From Miscanthus floridulus (lineage: Eukaryota; Streptophyta; Magnoliopsida; Poales; Poaceae): a DNA stretch of 64,000 bases. Positions within the stretch are counted from its first letter, which is position 1. Every line of letters starts with the position of its first letter. This document shows, piece by piece, positions 59,528-64,000 of this stretch. Where the stretch lies: contig NC_089593.1 of the NCBI RefSeq assembly GCF_019320115.1, forward strand, positions 18,336,870 to 18,400,869, read 5' to 3'. The translations under genes and the position numbers were made by a program. The notes beneath the pieces are model-generated. The model was not told where the DNA came from, searched no databases, and was given only the letters and a program-made list of their open reading frames with translations.

Positions 59528-61459
59528 TGACATGCATCGGTAGGTACAGACACCTCTATAGGAACCTAATGTCTAAGAGGGGGTGAATTAGGCAACTAAA
59601 AACTACTTCTAACTATGGCCTCTAAAATAACCTAATCAAAACCTATGCAAGAAATAATCTATCTAGATGTGCAACTAAGGTTTTGCTAGGTGTGTTGCTA
59701 TCTCTACTGCAAAAGAGTTATGCAACCCAGCTTCTAATCCTATCACTAGCCTATCAAACTAAGCTAGTAAGTAAAACACAGAACCAAGGTACATAAACTA
59801 AAAGCGAAAGGGCCAAGCTTCCTATACGTATGGAGAGATAGAGATGCAAACTCCCCGGTATTTTTACAGAGGTATCGAGAAGCTCATGCTTCCCCCATTC
59901 CTCGTTGGAGCCCCTCACAAGGATGCCCTAGCAAGGGCCAAGCTTTCGATTAGGTAACTCTATGGATAGCCTCGGGCCCTTCCCCACATGCAAGTGGGTC
60001 TACGAGATTACCTCTCTCGGACTACTCCTCGCCGTCTTCACTATCAAGCTTCTGACCGAACTACCATGGGCCTCATTCCCTCGTGTACACGATGGTGGCT
60101 GCACCACAAAGTGGTTGGTGTGATCTCGCAAGACTACAAGCCCCTCCAAGTACAGCGACAGTGTGCGCAAGCACCATAGGAGTAAGAGGTATGCAAACGT
60201 CACTAAACACTAGGCCTAAACCTAGAGCAAGCACAATAGTGGTGGTCTAACTAGCCTAAGCACTTTGTAAAGCACCTACACTAATCACTAAGTGTTTCAC
60301 TAAGCACTATGCATGTGGAGAGCAGTAGAGTGGAGCCTCAACTCCCTTGGTATGTTTCTCAACTTCCACACACCTCTAATGGTTGGACAAGGGGTATATA
60401 TCCCCCAAACCAAAACTAGTCGTTGGAACATGCTAGCCATTGTGCTAGTCACCGAACGTGTTTGGTGGGGCTATGGACAGGTCCAGTGCCTTTCTCATAG
60501 CTAGCCGTTAAACTAGCCATTGCCTACCGTTGGAGACTATAGCTGGTCTAGTGCTTCGTCCATTGGAGACCGCCAGTGGCTCCAATGGTCGTCGCGCTAG
60601 CCCTAATGGCTACCTGCCATAGCTAATCCCACACATCAGCCTCTCATCCTAGTGCTCACACTGGCCATAACAGCGCTCTCGCCGTTAGGCGAAGTGAACC
60701 CGCCAATAGTCAAATGCATCCAGCCCAAACTCCGGACATGTCCGGTGGGCCTACGACCCAACAAGCGCCAAAACTTGGCCTCTGGACCTCTTGTCTGGTG
60801 GCCCTCCATCTGGTGCACACTAGACACACATGTGCGGCCACAAACTTCAAACGGCCTACTCCTATGCTCTAGCCCAATTGGTGGTCCAACTGCCCGGTGT
60901 CGTGATCCAACCGCCTAGCCAACCAGGCCATCCAATGGCCAGCACCCCACGTGCCACTCCGGACGCCAGTACCGGTCACACCGGTGCCTAGCGGTTCCAA
61001 CAGCATACCTGGCTGTTGGACTACTAGGCTACCAGCAACAGCCCACCAAAGCTGTCTCCATCGCCTTTTTCACCACTGCCTTCTCCAACGGTATCAACCA
61101 TTCTCAAGAAGTTTCACTAACCTTTGAAAACATGCTAACCTCAAGTGTTGTCCCACGAGACAACCACCACCTTAAGTCCATGTTAGAATTTTCACAAATC
61201 GTGTTGCAAAGATTTTCAAACTCATTTTCAACCGCCACTCGATCCTAGGAACGCATGCAAAGTTAGATCGCTCAATTGGCACTAGATGACCGATATGCAA
61301 ACAAGTTTTCCCTCTTAATAGTATAGCCATCTGTCCTAAACCGGTCAAGCACTTCTCCACTAGTGTACCTATAGACTAAACACATGTGTATCTCACATCA
61401 AACACATGTTAGTCCACCTAGGTTGTCACTCAAGTACCAAAACAAACTAGGGCCTTTCA
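59528..61459 (-). repeat. Copia-type LTR, probably solo
   Basis: The right end reads GGGCCTTTCA on the plus strand, so in minus orientation it starts TGAAAGGCCC, as in Sirevirus LTRs and like the Copia LTR at 13126-15146. The left end is probably near TGACATGCATCGG, before CTAATGTCTAAGAGGGGGTG, another typical end sequence. Inverted motifs such as CCGGACATGTCCGG near 60731 occur inside. I find no primer-binding site, coding region or clear target duplication, so the left boundary is approximate. Confidence 0.55.
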
Positions 61460-61479
61460 CCACCTCTTCTCATCTTTTC

Positions 61480-62495
61480 TTGGTTCACCAATAACCACAC
61501 TGTTTCTCACAGTGAATTTAGCTTGCTCCGGCCGAACCAAGATGGTTGGTTTGTTGCACTCAAGCACATTCACTAGGAGGTGGGCTTTGTCGATTTGCAT
61601 TTCACCAAGAGTCAATCAACCCTCATTGAGAGCGATTGGACCCACCGACGAAAAACATTACAATCATTAGTGGAATGAGAACTAGAATGCCATTTACAAT
61701 AAGCTCTTCTTTTTAATTCTTCGGGAGATGGCAAAGGATGAGTCAATTTAATATATCTATTTCTAAGCAATTCATCAAACACAATCACACTTAGCTAGAT
61801 CAAAGTAAATTCTATGTCATCTTTTTAATTCTTTTGAATCGGCTTAAGAGATGGAACCATAACATATTAGAAGCTTGCCTTCAAAAAACACATTAGAAGT
61901 TGTTGGCCATGCATATTCAGCATGATAACATTCATTACAATCATCATCCAAACTATTGGATTAGTATTCTATGGCAGGCATATTAGGACGATGTTGTTTA
62001 TGATGCTCTTTAGGTTCTTTACTTCAGCTTTCAACGTTCGAAGCTCGGTTGGATTCATGCTAAAGAAAATGATCAAAACCCTCAAGCGTTTCTTTAAAAT
62101 GAGAGTACAAACCATTAAGAGCCAAGTCGGCTAAATCCTTTTTAGCAATAAAAATATTGAAGCATCGATTTTTGGTGTCTTTTAAACCTTTTTATGTAAT
62201 CAACAATGGATTCATCACGTTGTTGCTTAACCAATGTCAAGTAAGAAAGTTTAAGCTCATTAGAACCAGAAAAGAAGTGCTCATGAAATTTCTGCTCCAA
62301 ATCATACCAAGAATTAATTGAATCAGGAGACAAAGATGCAAACCAAGAAAAAGCCGTTTCAGTTAAAGACAATGGAAACATGCGAACTTTTAAAGCATCA
62401 ACCGAACTAGCTTCTCCCAATTGAGCTAAATATTGACTTATATGCTCCCAAGTGCTCCTACTATCCTCCCCATTAAACTTAACAAAATCAAGCAA
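61480..62495 (-). pseudogene. Ty3/Gypsy gag fragment (Tat/Retand-like)
   Basis: From 62495 an open stretch of 117 codons has the retrotransposon gag domain: LDFVKFNGEDSRSTWEHISQ, FSWFASLSPDSINSWYDLEQKF, and IVDYIKRFK. Further along on the minus strand (61720-61500) disrupted pieces read CKWHSS and TNDCNVFRRWVQS, then LVNVLECNKPTILVRPEQAK. These are typical of the gag end in Tat-lineage elements. The region between is broken by stops. No LTR or pol belongs to it in this window. Confidence 0.7.
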
Positions 62496-62589
62496 TTAAA
62501 AATTAGGAGGAGACGAAGCCTAATTAGGCAATTGGATGACTAACAGGTGGTGCAAGTAAGTGTGTTGTAAATGCCAAATTTTCTACTCC

Positions 62590-63240
62590 ATTACATATTT
62601 CAGGGCTGAGCCTAATTGGCAGCGGGGCGTTGTGAATGCAGCAACCATTATGTCCTCCTTGACATCAACCTAGAGATATGCACTCCCACTGTTTTTGACT
62701 CTCAAAGGAACCCACGAGAGAATATCCAACCCTTCATTGACACTGAACAAGTAAGACAAACTACTACTCTTACATTCTTAATGATAAGATTATTTGTTAG
62801 TTAGCTTTGATCATCATATGTCACTGTCATGAACTTGTCACATAGGTCCTTTGCCAAGTACAAGAAAAAGAGCAAGAAACACCGTCCGTATTGGAATTTT
62901 GGGTTCAAAGTACTCGAGGCTGATTCGATCGCAATGCAGCCCATGGGCATTGATCAATGTGTGTTGTATGTCATCCATTACATGTGCAGCCTCATCCAAG
63001 ATGTCTACTCCGGCTCACATGTTGTCCCCTTGGCCCCTTTAGTCAATTGATGATATAGAGACCTAATTAGAGTGTATACCAAAGCATGTCTTAACTATGT
63101 TTTCACCTTTCTCTTGTGTTGTAGACACTAGTGTCATCTATAGTGGAGCTGAGCGATTTGGAGATATCTGGGTTGCAAGAAGAGCCTGCCGGTTTCATTA
63201 TGGACCAAGTCCTAATAAGTCCGGATAGAGATCGTCACCT
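62590..63240 (+). pseudogene. Ulp1-type (C48) cysteine protease-like gene fragment, probably from a CACTA element
   Basis: Three exon-like pieces. 62600-62750 encodes NHYVLLDINLEICTPTVFDS and then NIQPFIDTEQ, with a splice donor GTAAGA at 62751. From 62846 (acceptor CACATAG) come FAKYKKKSKKHRPYWNFGF and QPMGIDQCVLYVIHYMCSL. From about 63125 (acceptor GTTGTAG) comes QEEPAGFIMDQVL. The order H, D(S), Q, C fits the catalytic residues of Ulp1/SENP proteases (His in NHYVLL, Asp in FDS, Gln in QPMG, Cys in DQCVLY). Such domains are often carried by plant CACTA and Mutator elements. The exon joints are off by one base as I read them, so this may be broken. The N-terminal part is absent. Confidence 0.55.
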
Positions 63241-63402
63241 TATCTAATCAAGGTGCTAATGTTCTTCACCTTGTAATGCCGGTTTCATTATGGACTATAT
63301 GATGTTTGTTTGTGTTATGAAAACTACATATGTCGTTGTGGTTGGATTTGTTGTATGGATTTGTGTCTTGGTGGTGATGTATGTTTGGCTACAACACATT
63401 GT

Positions 63403-63405
<3 letters not shown>

Positions 63406-63481
<76 letters not shown>
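63406..63481. repeat. (AT)n microsatellite
   Basis: About 76 bp of AT dinucleotides. Tyr-Ile shadow ORFs arise from it. Confidence 0.95.
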
Positions 63482-63482
<1 letters not shown>

Positions 63483-63599
63483 TGGCGATTTAAGCCATGA
63501 AAGTTTCTATATTATTATTACATTGTATTATGAACAATGATGTATAGTGCCAATGCCAGCAGTAATGGAAAGTTAAAACTGCAAGAACAAATGCAATGA

Positions 63600-63990
63600 C
63601 GGCGGTGATGTTGTCCTTATTACCGCTGGATGGAACACCGACCGGTTGCGCTGGTACCTACATCACCGTCGGATGGAATGCGGGACCGACGTTGACGTCT
63701 CCATCATCACCGCCTTATGGTACACTCGTTCGCGTTGATGTATCCATCATCACCGCCGGATGGTACCCTGTTCGGCGTTGATGTATACAGTATCACCATC
63801 CATCAGCGTTGATGCCTCCATCATCACCACTGGATGGCACGTCGGACTGGCATTGATGTCTCCCCCATCACCGCTGAATATTTTATGCTAGTCCAACGTT
63901 GATGTCTATATCATGACTGCTGGAAGGTACGCCATACCGGTATTGATATCTCCACATCACTGCCGGATCGAACACCGATGCACCAGTGAT
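63600..63990. repeat. Subterminal-type tandem repeats, probable CACTA element end
   Basis: About eight imperfect units of roughly 45 bp built on ATCACCGCCGGATGGTAC, then a variable CCGGTCCG-like stretch, then GCGTTGATGTCTCCATC. Arrays like this lie near the ends of CACTA transposons. Together with the Ulp1-like fragment just upstream it suggests the right part of such an element. The terminal CACTA motif would lie beyond 64000. Confidence 0.6.
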
Positions 63991-64000
63991 AATAACAACA

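Noticed and set aside
59528..61459. A complete Copia element
   Set aside because: Only LTR-like sequence is present. There is no primer-binding site, coding region or second LTR, and no convincing target duplication at the approximate borders.

Overview
This window is grass nuclear DNA dominated by nested LTR retrotransposons. The element mix points to a large-genome grass: a Sirevirus-like Copia element, three chromodomain-carrying Ty3/Gypsy elements with LTRs of 2 to 4.7 kb, a hAT miniature element with an 8-bp target duplication, and CACTA-like debris. An Andropogoneae grass (the sorghum, sugarcane, maize and Miscanthus group) is my inference, not something proved here. I see no intact host gene.

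Layout. Positions 1-15146 are the right part of a minus-strand Copia element (gag, protease, start of integrase, one LTR). It is split by a complete Tekay-like chromovirus (1336-11689, target duplication ATGGG, called element 1). The Copia LTR ends inside the histone-fold exon of a minus-strand NF-YC-like gene copy (15147-15770). A second, more complete but broken NF-YC-like copy lies at 18370-20014. Both copies share promoter, 5' intron and an upstream minisatellite, so they are a local duplication. Between them are an (AT)n tract, AT-rich DNA and a decayed gag fragment.

The minisatellite upstream of the second copy has been hit repeatedly. A solo LTR (20550-37108) sits in it and is itself split by a 15-kb chromovirus (21271-36311, TSD ATTAC, element 2). 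A third chromovirus (37347-49407, element 3) inserted next to it at GCTTA. The 5' LTR of element 3 breaks off after 1275 bp and joins a second copy of the locus (49408-51514), followed by a full-length solo LTR of the same family (51515-56181) and the matching GCTTA. This looks like an unequal exchange between a chromosome carrying the full element and one carrying its solo LTR.

From 56263 to the end there is an unrecognised minus-strand gene split by a 600-bp hAT miniature element, a LINE zf-RVT remnant, a Copia-type LTR, a Gypsy gag remnant, a Ulp1-protease-like gene fragment, another (AT)n tract, and subterminal-type repeats of a probable CACTA element.

Most interesting observations. (1) Element 3 carries an extra ORF upstream of gag whose first 22 residues closely copy the N-terminal tail of histone H3 (16 of 22 identical), followed by a coiled coil and an acidic end; the same element has a chromodomain. 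(2) Element 2 also has an extra upstream ORF, and ORF starts in both elements directly follow a CAG, which looks like alternative 3' splice sites. (3) The 5.9 kb of coding sequence in element 2 contains 25 in-frame stops, 19 of them TAG, and no frameshift, the pattern expected from deamination of methylated CAG (CHG) sites.
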